64,000 bases of DNA. It comes from Myxococcaceae bacterium. GTDB taxonomy: Bacteria; Myxococcota; Myxococcia; Myxococcales; Myxococcaceae. The notes beneath the pieces are model-generated. The model was not told where the DNA came from. It made no database searches and worked only from the letters and a program-made list of their open reading frames with translations. Both the position numbers and the translations under genes were made by a program. The stretch is from assembly GCA_016926755.1 (NCBI GenBank), contig JAFGNZ010000075.1, positions 1 through 64,000 of the forward strand, in the 5' to 3' direction. This document shows, one piece after another, positions 26,947-35,418 of the stretch (positions are counted from its first letter, which is position 1; every line of letters begins with the position of its first letter).

Positions 26947-28029
26947 ATGCCGCTGCTCTCGATCGACCAGATCACCCTCCGCTATACCGCCAGTGGCACC
27001 GCCGCGGTGGACGGGCTCTCCCTCGCGCTCGAGCCCGGTGAGACGGTGGCCCTGCTCGGCCCCTCCGGCTGCGGCAAGACGACGACGCTGCGCCTCGTCG
27101 CGGGCTTCGAGCGCCCGGAGGCTGGCCGCATCACGCTGGAGGAGCGCGTCCTCGTCGGCCCGGGCGTCTTCGTGCCACCGGATCAGCGCCGCGTGGGCAT
27201 GGTGTTCCAGGACTACGCCCTCTTCCCGCACCTGTCCGTGCTGGACAACGTCACCTTCGGGCTGGAGGCCCTGCCGCGCCGCGAGCAGGTGCCCCGCGCC
27301 CGCGCCATGCTGGAGCTGTTCGGGCTGGGCGGCTTCGAGGCGCGCATGCCGCACGCGCTCTCCGGCGGCCAGCAGCAGCGCGTGGCGCTGGCCCGGGCGC
27401 TGGCTCCGGGGCCTCGGGTGTTGCTGCTCGACGAGGCCTTCTCCAGCCTCGACGCCGCGCTGCGCGCCTCTACCCGGGTCGAGGTGCGCCGGGTGCTCAA
27501 GTCCCTGGGGACCACCGTGCTGCTCGTCACGCATGACCAGGCGGAGGCCATGGCCTTCGCGGATCGGCTGGCGGTGATGCGCGCCGGGAAGGTGGAGCAG
27601 ATCGGGACACCGGAGGCCATCTACACGGCGCCGCGCAACGCCTTCGTGGCGTGGTTCCTCGGGGGCACCAACCTGCTGCCGGGCAGCGCCTTCGGCAACG
27701 GCGCGCGGACGGTGCTCGGCGTCATCCCCCTGATGGGGACGGCGAAGGGCCAGGTCCTCCTGTCGCTGAGGCCGGAGGCCCTGAGGCTGGTGCCGGACAC
27801 GGACGCGGTGGCGCTGGGAGGTGCGCTGCGCGCGGAGGTGCTCTCGCGCGAGTTCCAGGGGCACGGCGTGGAGTTCACCGTGGGGTGCGGCGGCATGGAG
27901 TTGACGGTGCGCGGCGCGCCGGAGCTGCCGTTGGGTCCAGGCGACAGGGCGCGTCTGGAGGTGGTCGGCAAGGCCGTGGTGCTGGAGGACGCTCCGCCGG
28001 AGGCGGAGGCCCAGTCACGGCTTGAGTAG
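26947..28029 (+). CDS. fbpC: Fe(3+) ABC transporter ATP-binding protein
   Basis: A 360-residue ABC ATPase with Walker A GPSGCGKTTTLR, Q-loop MVFQDYALFPHL, signature LSGGQQQRVALARAL, Walker B VLLLDEAFSSLD and H-loop LLVTHDQAEAMA. A C-terminal TOBE-like regulatory region of about 120 residues follows, as in FbpC/PotA-type importers. It powers iron uptake with FbpAB. The ATG at 26947 (MPLLSIDQ) is favoured because it begins the first strand; a GTG five codons upstream is possible. A GC-rich hairpin just after the stop may end the operon. Confidence 0.9.
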   Translation: MPLLSIDQITLRYTASGTAAVDGLSLALEPGETVALLGPSGCGKTTTLRLVAGFERPEAGRITLEERVLVGPGVFVPPDQRRVGMVFQDYALFPHLSVLDNVTFGLEALPRREQVPRARAMLELFGLGGFEARMPHALSGGQQQRVALARALAPGPRVLLLDEAFSSLDAALRASTRVEVRRVLKSLGTTVLLVTHDQAEAMAFADRLAVMRAGKVEQIGTPEAIYTAPRNAFVAWFLGGTNLLPGSAFGNGARTVLGVIPLMGTAKGQVLLSLRPEALRLVPDTDAVALGGALRAEVLSREFQGHGVEFTVGCGGMELTVRGAPELPLGPGDRARLEVVGKAVVLEDAPPEAEAQSRLE

Positions 28030-28035
28030 ATGGAT

Positions 28036-28055
28036 GGCCCCCCTTTCGGGTGGCC
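28036..28055 (+). terminator. terminator-like hairpin after the iron operon
   Basis: GGCCCCCC and GGGTGGCC form an 8-bp stem with one mismatch and a 4-base loop, six bases after the ATPase stop codon. There is no T-run, so any termination would be weak or Rho-assisted. Confidence 0.35.
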
Positions 28056-28163
28056 CCAGCGGTACTCAGGCCGCCTTGGACCGTTCAGTCTGACGCAGGT
28101 AGCATCCAGGGGCATCTACCATGGCAAGCCGCAATCACTCGACATAGCCCTGGAAACCTCCAG

Positions 28164-29144
28164 ATGGTCCACTGCTCTCCGTTCCTCACGCTGCTCTCGC
28201 CAATTGTCGCGGCAATGCTTCTTTGCGGTTGTATGGATTGCGCAGCGAGAGATCCTCAACCAAGCAAAGACCCTGGATCCCATCAACCCCAAGAGTCGCT
28301 GGCCGAGAGTCTCGGCCTTATCGAAGAGCAAAGTCTGGAGCCTTATCGCTACCGTTTGAACAGGTTGGAGGGGGAGCTCGATACTGAAAACCGGTATCGG
28401 TCAACCGTTTTGATCAGACCCAACGGGCAACTCCAAGAAGAGGGAGAAGGGCGATGCAGTGGAGTCCTCATCAGCTCTCGCCTTGTCCTGACAGCGGGTC
28501 ATTGTGTGTGTAGTCGCCAGACTCGCGAATCTGGCGACATTCGTCATGTCGTCATTGATGGCTCAGCCTGCGCGACGACCGCGAACGTAGCGGTAGTAAC
28601 CTATCTTCCTACACTACCAGGAAACGATACTCACTATTGGCACCAAGACTACCGTGGCAAAGTACGACCCCACCCTGATCTCAAGATAACGCTTGATTCC
28701 AGTGGGGGGATGGTGTCGAGCAATGCGGATCTTGCAATGATCATTCTCGACACACCAGCACCGAGCGATCTGGAACCCACCGCACTGGCGGAGACGGATG
28801 TTGAAGCCAATGAGTCTATTGTCCTGGTCGGCTTTGGGCACGACAGCACATGGGCTGAGCTCCACGAAATGCGCCGCTTCAACAGGGAAATGGTCGCTGA
28901 GACCATGTCAAAGGGTGCTGTGAGGACATTGATGCAACAGTCCAACCCGACGGCAGACAATAATGATAGCGGTGGCCCATGTCTCCGCGAAACGAGCCAT
29001 GTCCCTGTTGTCGTCGGCATTTCAAGCAGAGGGCTGGGTGAGGGTTCAACCTTCACGAGCACACACGCCTACAAGGCGTGGATAGGCGAAGCACTCCGGC
29101 AAGCGTCCCGGGCAGACGCCGATTCAAGTCCGCGCTCTCCGTGA
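28164..29144 (+). CDS. lipoprotein trypsin-like serine protease (copy 1)
   Basis: The 326-residue protein has a lipoprotein signal (VAAMLLCGCMDC), so it is probably membrane-anchored. A chymotrypsin-fold domain follows: CSGVLISSRLVLTAGHCVC with the catalytic His, SNADLAMIIL with the Asp, and NNDSGGPCL with the Ser (the usual Gly before Asp is Asn). The ATG at 28164 is chosen because the lipobox lies just behind it. Base composition is visibly lower in GC and codon use less biased than in neighbours, suggesting transfer. A paralogue follows 53 bp downstream. The protease call is firm; the target is unknown. Confidence 0.85.
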   Translation: MVHCSPFLTLLSPIVAAMLLCGCMDCAARDPQPSKDPGSHQPQESLAESLGLIEEQSLEPYRYRLNRLEGELDTENRYRSTVLIRPNGQLQEEGEGRCSGVLISSRLVLTAGHCVCSRQTRESGDIRHVVIDGSACATTANVAVVTYLPTLPGNDTHYWHQDYRGKVRPHPDLKITLDSSGGMVSSNADLAMIILDTPAPSDLEPTALAETDVEANESIVLVGFGHDSTWAELHEMRRFNREMVAETMSKGAVRTLMQQSNPTADNNDSGGPCLRETSHVPVVVGISSRGLGEGSTFTSTHAYKAWIGEALRQASRADADSSPRSP

Positions 29145-29197
29145 GCCGTGAACTTATTCAGTCACCTCAGTCATCTGCGCACACAGGGGAATGTCCC

Positions 29198-30238
29198 ATG
29201 ATCATCGCTGGATGTTGCCGTTGGCTCACGTGGCTGTGCGGCCTTTTGCTGCTACTGTCACCCAGCGCATGTGGAACCGGATCTTCCTCCCTGGAAGGAT
29301 CGCGGACTCTGGTCCCAGATATGGATATGGGCAGCCTCTTGTCCATATATCCAGGACCGGCTGATGTCGCGAATCGCTATGCATCCAGTGTCATCGTGAT
29401 ACGGACGACTGATGGCAGAGATGAGCCTGAAGGTGGTTGCAGCGGCGTTCTCATTGATCCGAGTCTCGTCCTGACTGCAGGGCACTGTGTCTGCGAGATG
29501 CGAACACTCCGTACCGCGGACGACAAGGCTCTGGTCGGAAGGAGATTGGAAGAAGCTGTGCCCTCCGCCAAAGGCAGCGAGCGTGCGAGAGAAGACCCCG
29601 CCAGAACGTGGCGCGAGGATGTCTTGGCGAGGTCCCATGCAGCCATTGACGGATCTCAATGTTCCATGGGGGCGCGCGTGCTTGCTCTTGAGTATGTCTC
29701 GCCGGCCATGAGACCTGACTACCGGTCTTACCGCGGAGTTGCGATCAGGCCTCATCCCAGGCTTCTGATTCTTGATGGAACCGATGGGAAAGGGCTGTTC
29801 AGAGAGGCCGACCTCGCCATCATTCGATTGGAGAAGCCCGTGAACGAGAACCTCCGAACCATCAAACTGCCACAAGCAGAGATTCAGCGCGAGGAGCCGA
29901 TTATCATGGTTGGATTCGGTCGGGGTGAGACCGATTACGCCAATGCGAAGTTCGGATATCGCCATGTCGGAGAGGGCCGAGTGACAAAAGTCGAGCGATT
30001 GGCTTCAGGCGGCATGAAGTTCGCCGCTGGAGGAAGCGCGGTCGACGGGGAGCTCTTCTCCGTGCTTCATGGCGGGGACAGCGGTGGGGGCGCGTTCAAG
30101 AAGGATGATGACACCGTGCTTGTAGGTATCGCAAGTTCGCTATCAGCAGATAGAAAGACTTCTATCTATACGAGCACGTATCCCTACAAGAAATGGCTGG
30201 AGGGTGAGAAGGCGGCTGCGCGCCAGACTTCTCCATAG
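29198..30238 (+). CDS. lipoprotein trypsin-like serine protease (copy 2)
   Basis: The 346-residue paralogue of the preceding gene also has a lipoprotein signal (GLLLLLSPSACGTG). The catalytic triad is complete: His in VLTAGHCVCE, Asp in READLAIIRL and Ser in LHGGDSGGGAF. Compared with copy 1 it carries an insertion of about 45 residues after the His motif, including RTWREDVLARSHAAIDGS. The ATG at 29198 has AGGGGA upstream and sits directly before the lipobox. Composition is again lower in GC than the flanks. The two genes look like an ancient tandem duplication acquired as a unit, and are convergent with hisS. Confidence 0.85.
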   Translation: MIIAGCCRWLTWLCGLLLLLSPSACGTGSSSLEGSRTLVPDMDMGSLLSIYPGPADVANRYASSVIVIRTTDGRDEPEGGCSGVLIDPSLVLTAGHCVCEMRTLRTADDKALVGRRLEEAVPSAKGSERAREDPARTWREDVLARSHAAIDGSQCSMGARVLALEYVSPAMRPDYRSYRGVAIRPHPRLLILDGTDGKGLFREADLAIIRLEKPVNENLRTIKLPQAEIQREEPIIMVGFGRGETDYANAKFGYRHVGEGRVTKVERLASGGMKFAAGGSAVDGELFSVLHGGDSGGGAFKKDDDTVLVGIASSLSADRKTSIYTSTYPYKKWLEGEKAAARQTSP

Positions 30239-30254
30239 TCTAGAGGCGCCAGCT

Positions 30255-31541
30255 TCAATGCGCGGCGCGCACGGTCTGCGCCACTTCGTTGAGCGCCACG
30301 GGGATCGGCTCACCGCCCGCCATCGGCTTGAGCTGCCCCTTCCCGCTCTCCCGCTCCGTCTGGCCGAGCACCAGCGCGAAGCGCGCGCGCGTCTTGTCCG
30401 CTCGCTTCATCTGGCTCTTCAGGCTCCCGCCGCGCGTGTCGAACTCCACCCGCAGCCCCTCCCGACGCAGCCGGCTGGCCAGCTTGAAGGCCTCGTCCGC
30501 CGAGCCCTCGTCCGCCACCGCGATGAACACGTCCGGAGGCGGCGCGTACTTCTGCCCGCCCTCCTTCAGCAGCAGCGTCAGCCGATCCAGCCCCAGCCCG
30601 AACCCCACCGCCGGCAGATCCGGCCCGCCCAGGCTCTTCAGCAGCTTGTCGTACCGGCCACCCCCGCCCACCGTGCTCGCCGTCCCCAGCGCTGGGTGCG
30701 CCGCGATGAACTCGAACGTCGTGCGCGTGTAGTAGTCCAGCCCGCGCACGATCCGCGGGTTGATCACGTACCGCACCCCCAGCACGTCCAGCTTGCGCCG
30801 CACGTCCCCGAAGTGCGCCTTGCACGGCTCACACAGGAACTGGAGGATGTCCGGCGCCGCCTGCACCACCGCCTGGCACTTCGCGTTCTTGCAGTCCAGC
30901 ACCCGCATCGGGTTGCTCTCGAGCCGCCGCTGGCAGTCCTCGCACAGCTCCGCCCGGTGCGCCGTCAGGTGCTCCACCAGCTTCTGCTGGAACACCGGCC
31001 GACACGCGTCATCCCCCAGCGAGTTCAGGTTGAGCGACACTTCCTTCAGCCCCAGCGCCTCCAGGAGCTGCACCACCATGTCCATCAGCTCCACGTCCTG
31101 CGCCGCCTCGCGCGAGCCGATCGCCTCCGCCCCGATCTGGAAGAACTGCCGGTAGCGGCCCGTCTTCATCCGCTCGTACCGGAACATCGGGCCGATGTAG
31201 TACCAGCGCGTCAGCGGCTCCTGGTTCGCCACCGAGTGCTCGATGTACGCGCGCACCGCCGGCGCCGTGCCCTCGGGGCGCAGGGACAGGCTGCGGCCCG
31301 CCTTGTCCTCGAAGGTGTACATCTCCTTGCCGACGATGTCCGTCTCCTCGCCCACGCTGCGCACGAAGAGCGCCGTGTCCTCCACCATCGGCGTGCGGAT
31401 CTCCCCGTAGCCGAACCGGGCGAACAGCTCGCGCGCCGTGCGCTCCACGTGCTGCCACGTCTCCACGGGCGCCATCTCCCCGCCCAGCTCCCCAGGCAGG
31501 AGATCGTTCATCCCCTTCACACCGGCGATCTTCTGGCTCAC
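30255..31541 (-). CDS. hisS: histidyl-tRNA synthetase
   Basis: A 428-residue class II aminoacyl-tRNA synthetase. It charges tRNA-His in the cytosol. Seen are KGMNDLLPGE at the start, motif 2 (YIGPMFRYERMKTGRYRQFF), the His-specific RGLDYYTRTTFEF and GGGRYDKLL, and motif 3 (AVGFGLGLDRL), then the anticodon-binding domain. A Cys-rich CEDCQ...CEPCK pair sits in the insertion domain and could bind zinc. The GTG at 31541 overlaps the upstream psd stop codon (GTGA), so the genes are translationally coupled; the longer ORF reading is the psd gene out of frame. Confidence 0.95.
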   Translation of the reverse strand: MSQKIAGVKGMNDLLPGELGGEMAPVETWQHVERTARELFARFGYGEIRTPMVEDTALFVRSVGEETDIVGKEMYTFEDKAGRSLSLRPEGTAPAVRAYIEHSVANQEPLTRWYYIGPMFRYERMKTGRYRQFFQIGAEAIGSREAAQDVELMDMVVQLLEALGLKEVSLNLNSLGDDACRPVFQQKLVEHLTAHRAELCEDCQRRLESNPMRVLDCKNAKCQAVVQAAPDILQFLCEPCKAHFGDVRRKLDVLGVRYVINPRIVRGLDYYTRTTFEFIAAHPALGTASTVGGGGRYDKLLKSLGGPDLPAVGFGLGLDRLTLLLKEGGQKYAPPPDVFIAVADEGSADEAFKLASRLRREGLRVEFDTRGGSLKSQMKRADKTRARFALVLGQTERESGKGQLKPMAGGEPIPVALNEVAQTVRAAH

Positions 31542-32380
31542 ACGATCTCCCCGATGCGCTGGCCCATCCGCACCACCGCCTCCGGCTGCAGGCTGTCGTC
31601 CCACTTCACCCGCTTGGGCTCGAACAGCAGGATCACCGTGGAGCCCATCTCGAAGCGCCCCAGCTCCCCGCCCTTCTCCACCGGCAGGTGCGTCTCGTAG
31701 GCGTGCACCTTCCCCGGCTTGCCGTCGTGCGTGATGATCTCGTCGTAGGCCGCCTTGATCCGCGACACGCACGTGGCGCCCACCTTCACCACCGCGCACT
31801 TGCCCGCCACCGTGTCCAGGTACGTCACCAGCCGCTCGTTCACGCAGAACAGCGACTGCTTGTTCTTCACCGAGGCCGGGTTCACCGGCCAGAACTCGCC
31901 TGGGATGTACGCGTAGCCCGTGATGGCGCCCGCCAGCGGCGCGTGGATGCGGTGGTAGTCCCGCGGCGACAGGTACAGCGTCGTCCACGCCCCGCCGTGA
32001 AACGGCGCCGCCGCCGCCGTGTCTCCCAGCAGCTCGTCCACCGTGTATTCGATCCCCTTGGCCTGCAGGCACCGCCCCTGGTCCGAGTAGCCCACCTGGG
32101 ACACCCGCCCGTCCACCGGCGACACCACCACCCGCTCCCCCGCGTCCACCGGGCGCAGCCCCGGCTTCAGGCCGCGGGTGAAGAACTCCGCGAAGGTGGG
32201 GTAGGCGTCGAACGAGTGCTCCGCCTCGTCCATGTTCAAGTTGTACGCCTTGGCGAAGGCCCTCATCGCCACCCGGTGCACCGGCGCTGGCGCGGGGAGC
32301 CGCGTGGCCAGCCCCACCATCGAGGACAGGGCCGACTTCGGCAACAGCTGCATCAACTTCATGAAGGTCTGCTCGTTCAT
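31538..32380 (-). CDS. psd: phosphatidylserine decarboxylase proenzyme
   Basis: The 280-residue proenzyme converts phosphatidylserine to phosphatidylethanolamine at the inner membrane. Family features are FFTRGLKPGLRP, VSPVDGRVSQVG, YLSPRDYHRIHAP, and the self-cleavage motif EMGSTVILLFEP, where Gly-Ser is cut and Ser becomes the pyruvoyl cofactor (the common LGST is MGST here). The ATG at 32380 fits the family start; the longer ORF overlaps the upstream lipoprotein gene. It is coupled to hisS by a 4-base overlap, an unusual pairing of lipid synthesis and translation. The function call is firm. Confidence 0.95.
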   Translation of the reverse strand: MNEQTFMKLMQLLPKSALSSMVGLATRLPAPAPVHRVAMRAFAKAYNLNMDEAEHSFDAYPTFAEFFTRGLKPGLRPVDAGERVVVSPVDGRVSQVGYSDQGRCLQAKGIEYTVDELLGDTAAAAPFHGGAWTTLYLSPRDYHRIHAPLAGAITGYAYIPGEFWPVNPASVKNKQSLFCVNERLVTYLDTVAGKCAVVKVGATCVSRIKAAYDEIITHDGKPGKVHAYETHLPVEKGGELGRFEMGSTVILLFEPKRVKWDDSLQPEAVVRMGQRIGEIV

Positions 32381-32432
32381 TCGATCAGGATCCCGAGATT
32401 CCAGGCAGGAGGAGACGCGAACCCTCGCCGGC

Positions 32433-33140
32433 TCACCGGCCGCCGTCCGCCCCCACGGTCCCCCCATCCGGCAACTGCCATGTCATGCGGAAGGCGCTCT
32501 TCGGTAACACCGTCAGCACCTTGCCGTCTTCAATCAGGACGACCTGCCCGACGAAGCGCGGGAACGACTGGCTGCACCTCGCCCGATCGGACATCTCCCA
32601 GGACTCCCGCGGCCCGCGCCCATCCACGTTGACCGTCTTCCCCCGCTGGAAGCAGCCCAGGTAGCCGGCCGTGAGCTCCGACGCCGGGGTGCCCTCCACG
32701 GGGCCCGCCGCGCTCGTCCCCGCATCCCGCGGCCCGGCGGGGGCCGGGGTGGGCTCGGTGGGCCTCGTGGGCACCGGCTGCAGCGCGGACGGATCCACCG
32801 CCCGCGCCGCCGCGAGCGCGTCCTCCTGCGCCTGCTGATTCGCCTGCGCGCGCGCCCGCCCCTCCGTGATGCGCTGCTTCAGCTCGCGCGCGGACTGCGC
32901 GTCCAGGCTGTCGGCGGGCACCTGTTCCAGCTGCGCCTCGATCTCGTCCATCTCCGGCGCGAGGAACGCGCCATCCAGCTTCTGCGCGTACAGCTTGCTG
33001 AAGCGCTTGTGGGCCTGCTCATACGCCTCCGACGGCGCCGCGGCCTCCTTGCGGCACGCGGCGGGAGCCAGCGCGATCAGGACGGTGAAGACAAGGCCCA
33101 CGAGGGGCCGACCCAGGGTCGTCAGGCTGAGGTTGCGCAC
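32433..33140 (-). CDS. lipoprotein of unknown function
   Basis: The 235-residue protein starts with a long signal region ending in the lipobox LAPAACRK, so it should be lipid-anchored. Residues 35-110 are helical and charged, with coiled-coil character (EAYEQAHKRFSKLYAQKL, AQANQQAQEDAL). A Pro/Thr-rich linker follows and then a small C-terminal domain containing two Cys (GYLGCFQRGK and RARCSQSF), which may form a disulfide. No known domain is recognised. It lies 52 bp upstream of psd on the same strand and may be co-transcribed. Confidence 0.7.
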   Translation of the reverse strand: MRNLSLTTLGRPLVGLVFTVLIALAPAACRKEAAAPSEAYEQAHKRFSKLYAQKLDGAFLAPEMDEIEAQLEQVPADSLDAQSARELKQRITEGRARAQANQQAQEDALAAARAVDPSALQPVPTRPTEPTPAPAGPRDAGTSAAGPVEGTPASELTAGYLGCFQRGKTVNVDGRGPRESWEMSDRARCSQSFPRFVGQVVLIEDGKVLTVLPKSAFRMTWQLPDGGTVGADGGR

Positions 33141-33222
33141 AGGGGGCGGTTATATGCCACGTTTCCGGCCTCCCCGCCGCATTTCCGCGGGCCGGGGCCC
33201 CTCCGCGCGCCTCCTCGGGTGC

Positions 33223-33954
33223 TCAGACGCCCAGGAACAGGCGCTTGCCGAAGTTGAGCGCCAGATCCGCGTCGAAGATCTTCTGCGCCGCCGTCTCGAT
33301 GTCGTACTCCACGCGCGTGTACTCCACCGTGCGCGCGTCCGTGTCGCAGATCACGAAGCAGGCCCGGTTGTCGTAGTCCCGCGGCTGCCCCACGCTGCCC
33401 ACCGAGATGATGTACTTGTAGCCCCGGCGGATGCCGAACTTCTGGGCCACCACGTCGTTCACCTCGCCGTTGCCGATGGCGAACGCCTTGCACAGGTGGC
33501 TGTGCCCGATGAACGTCACCTCCGGCAGCTCCGACACGAACGGCGTCAGCTCCCGCGCCTGCTCCAGCGCGAAGATGTACTCGTACGCCTTGGGCTCGAT
33601 GGGCGAGCCGTGGCAGAAGCCCACCTCGCCAATCCGGTACGTGTACGGCAGGCTCCGCAGCCACGCCAGGTTGTCATCCGACAGCACGCTGGCGGACCAG
33701 TCCAGCGCGTGCCGGGCCGCGTCGTAGTAGTACGAGTAGTCCATCCGCCCGGCCACCGCCGCGTCGTGGTTGCCCAGCAGCGTCACCTCCGTCACCGAGC
33801 GCACCAGATCCGCGCACTCGTTGGGGGACGCGCCATAGCCGACGATGTCCCCCAGCGAGACGATCCGGTCCACCTTGTGCCGGTCCGCCGTGCGGAGCAC
33901 CTCCGTCAGCGCCTCGATGTTGGAGTGGATGTCGGAGATGACCGCGATCCGCAT
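33223..33954 (-). CDS. calcineurin-like metallophosphoesterase (YfcE/DevT-like)
   Basis: The 243-residue protein has the full metallophosphoesterase metal-binding series: DIHSN (D-x-H), SLGDIVGYG (GD), LLGNHDAA (GNHD), GFCHGSP and the terminal FIGHSHL (GHxH). These enzymes hydrolyse phosphomono- or diesters with two metal ions. Myxobacterial relatives include the developmental protein DevT group, but orthology cannot be judged here. It has no signal peptide. The gene is between a lipoprotein and a PilZ protein, all on the minus strand. The substrate is unknown. Confidence 0.88.
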   Translation of the reverse strand: MRIAVISDIHSNIEALTEVLRTADRHKVDRIVSLGDIVGYGASPNECADLVRSVTEVTLLGNHDAAVAGRMDYSYYYDAARHALDWSASVLSDDNLAWLRSLPYTYRIGEVGFCHGSPIEPKAYEYIFALEQARELTPFVSELPEVTFIGHSHLCKAFAIGNGEVNDVVAQKFGIRRGYKYIISVGSVGQPRDYDNRACFVICDTDARTVEYTRVEYDIETAAQKIFDADLALNFGKRLFLGV

Positions 33955-33987
33955 TCTCGTGCCTCGACCGGTCGTCCTCCGGGCCGT

Positions 33988-34359
33988 TCAGGCCCCGGGC
34001 CACCGCGCTCGCTCTTGGGAGATGATCTGCCTCAGCCGCTCCAGGCTCGTAGCATCGAGCGACTCGAACTGCAGCCCCATTCCAGGCGGCCACTGCTGCC
34101 CATTCTTGCGCGTCCAGACGACCTTGGCCAATGTCTGGACTCCCAAGCCGTCCTCCTCCCCCACGCCCAGGCGGATCGTGGCTCGAGCCCCCTCTCGCAG
34201 GGGGGTGCTCGTGCGCAGGAAGATGCCGCCCTCGCTCAGGTTGCCCACGCGCGAGTACAGCGTGACGTTGTCACCCTCGCACCAGCAACGCATCCGGGAC
34301 GAGACCCGGGCGGACCTCCGGTTCTCCATTGACGCCACATCCTCCACGGCAAGGCGCAT
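33988..34359 (-). CDS. PilZ-domain protein (predicted c-di-GMP receptor)
   Basis: The 123-residue protein is a single PilZ domain. The N-terminal MENRRSARVSSRMRC carries the RRxxR-like phosphate-binding arginines, and NLSEGGIFLRTS is the D/NxSxxG motif. WPPGMGLQFESLD closes the barrel. PilZ domains bind cyclic di-GMP and alter partner activity; two GGDEF proteins are encoded in this window. The start at 34359 is chosen for its GGGGAG ribosome site. The upstream gene, 103 bp away, is a PfkB kinase. The binding-residue pattern (NRRSAR) is close to consensus, so binding is likely but untested. Confidence 0.85.
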   Translation of the reverse strand: MRLAVEDVASMENRRSARVSSRMRCWCEGDNVTLYSRVGNLSEGGIFLRTSTPLREGARATIRLGVGEEDGLGVQTLAKVVWTRKNGQQWPPGMGLQFESLDATSLERLRQIISQERARWPGA

Positions 34360-34462
34360 GCTCTCCCCACGGACCCGCTTCTTCCGAGAATCTGGAAAAT
34401 GACAACGTAGATGCACAGTACGAGCCTGCATCTACACCGTCAAGTCCGGGAGAGCGGTTTTT

Positions 34463-35386
34463 TCAGCCCTTGAGGGATCCGAGCTCCTCGAAGTGCGTCA
34501 ACCTCTTGAATTCACTGAATCGCTGGTGGATCTCGGGGCGCGTCAAGTCTCGCAGCCGGTCCAGGCTGAAGCGCTCCACGGTGAAGGAGGCCATCACGCT
34601 GCCCATCACCATGGCGCGGCGGAGCGCGTCGCGATCAGGCTGCGCGGCGGTGGCCAGGGTGCCCATGAAGCCGCCGGCGAAGGTGTCCCCCGCCCCGGTG
34701 GGATCGAACACCTCCTCGAGCGGCATGGCGGGGCAGGCGAAGATGTGCTCGCGCTCGAAGAGCAGCGCGCCGTACTCCCCGCGCTTGATGACGATGCGGG
34801 TGGGGCCCATGGTGAGGATGGCGCGGGCGGCCTTGACGATGTTGTGCTCGCCGGAGAGCTGGCGGGCCTCCGCGTCGTTGACGAAGAGCAGGTTCACCCG
34901 CTGGAGCGTCTTGAGCAGCGCCTCGCGGGTGCCCTGGATCCAGAAGTTCATGGTGTCAGCGGCCACCAGCTGGGGGCGCTTCACCTGATCCAACACCTGG
35001 GACTGGAGCTCCGGGTGGATGTTGCCCAGGAAGACGAAGGGGGCGTCGCGGTAGGCCTCGGGCAGCTTGGGCGCGAAGCTCTGGAAGACGTTGAGCTGGG
35101 TGTCCAGCGTCTGCGCCTCGTTGAGCTGGTAGCCGTACTTGCCCTTCCAGCGGAAGGTGCGGCCCTTCTCCCGGGTGAGGCCCTCCAGGCCGATGCCCTT
35201 GCTCTGGAGGAACTGCACATGGGCCTCCGGGAAGTCCTCGCCCACCACGGCCACCAGGTGGACGGGGTTGAAGAAGGAGGCGGCCGTGGAGAAGAAGGTG
35301 GCCGAGCCGCCAAGCACTTCCTCCTTCTGGCCAAAGGGGGTTTCCACCGAATCGAGCGCAACCGAGCCAACGACGAGCAGAGACAT
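34463..35386 (-). CDS. PfkB-family sugar/nucleoside kinase
   Basis: The 307-residue protein has the ribokinase fold with the GG motif VLGGSATFFSTAA near the start, NFWIQGTREAL, and the C-terminal signature DPTGAGDTFAGGFMG carrying the catalytic Asp and anion hole. It phosphorylates a sugar or nucleoside with ATP in the cytosol. Which substrate is not evident. It lies 32 bp after the MlaD gene on the same strand and could be co-transcribed with the lipid transporter, but no functional link is evident. Confidence 0.88.
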   Translation of the reverse strand: MSLLVVGSVALDSVETPFGQKEEVLGGSATFFSTAASFFNPVHLVAVVGEDFPEAHVQFLQSKGIGLEGLTREKGRTFRWKGKYGYQLNEAQTLDTQLNVFQSFAPKLPEAYRDAPFVFLGNIHPELQSQVLDQVKRPQLVAADTMNFWIQGTREALLKTLQRVNLLFVNDAEARQLSGEHNIVKAARAILTMGPTRIVIKRGEYGALLFEREHIFACPAMPLEEVFDPTGAGDTFAGGFMGTLATAAQPDRDALRRAMVMGSVMASFTVERFSLDRLRDLTRPEIHQRFSEFKRLTHFEELGSLKG

Positions 35387-35418
35387 GAAGCTTCCTGGAG
35401 GGGTTCAAGCCGCCAATA

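Noticed and set aside
24303-26975. 890-residue minus-strand ORF
   Set aside because: Shadow of the iron-importer operon; extreme Arg/Gln/Gly content and no recognisable motif.
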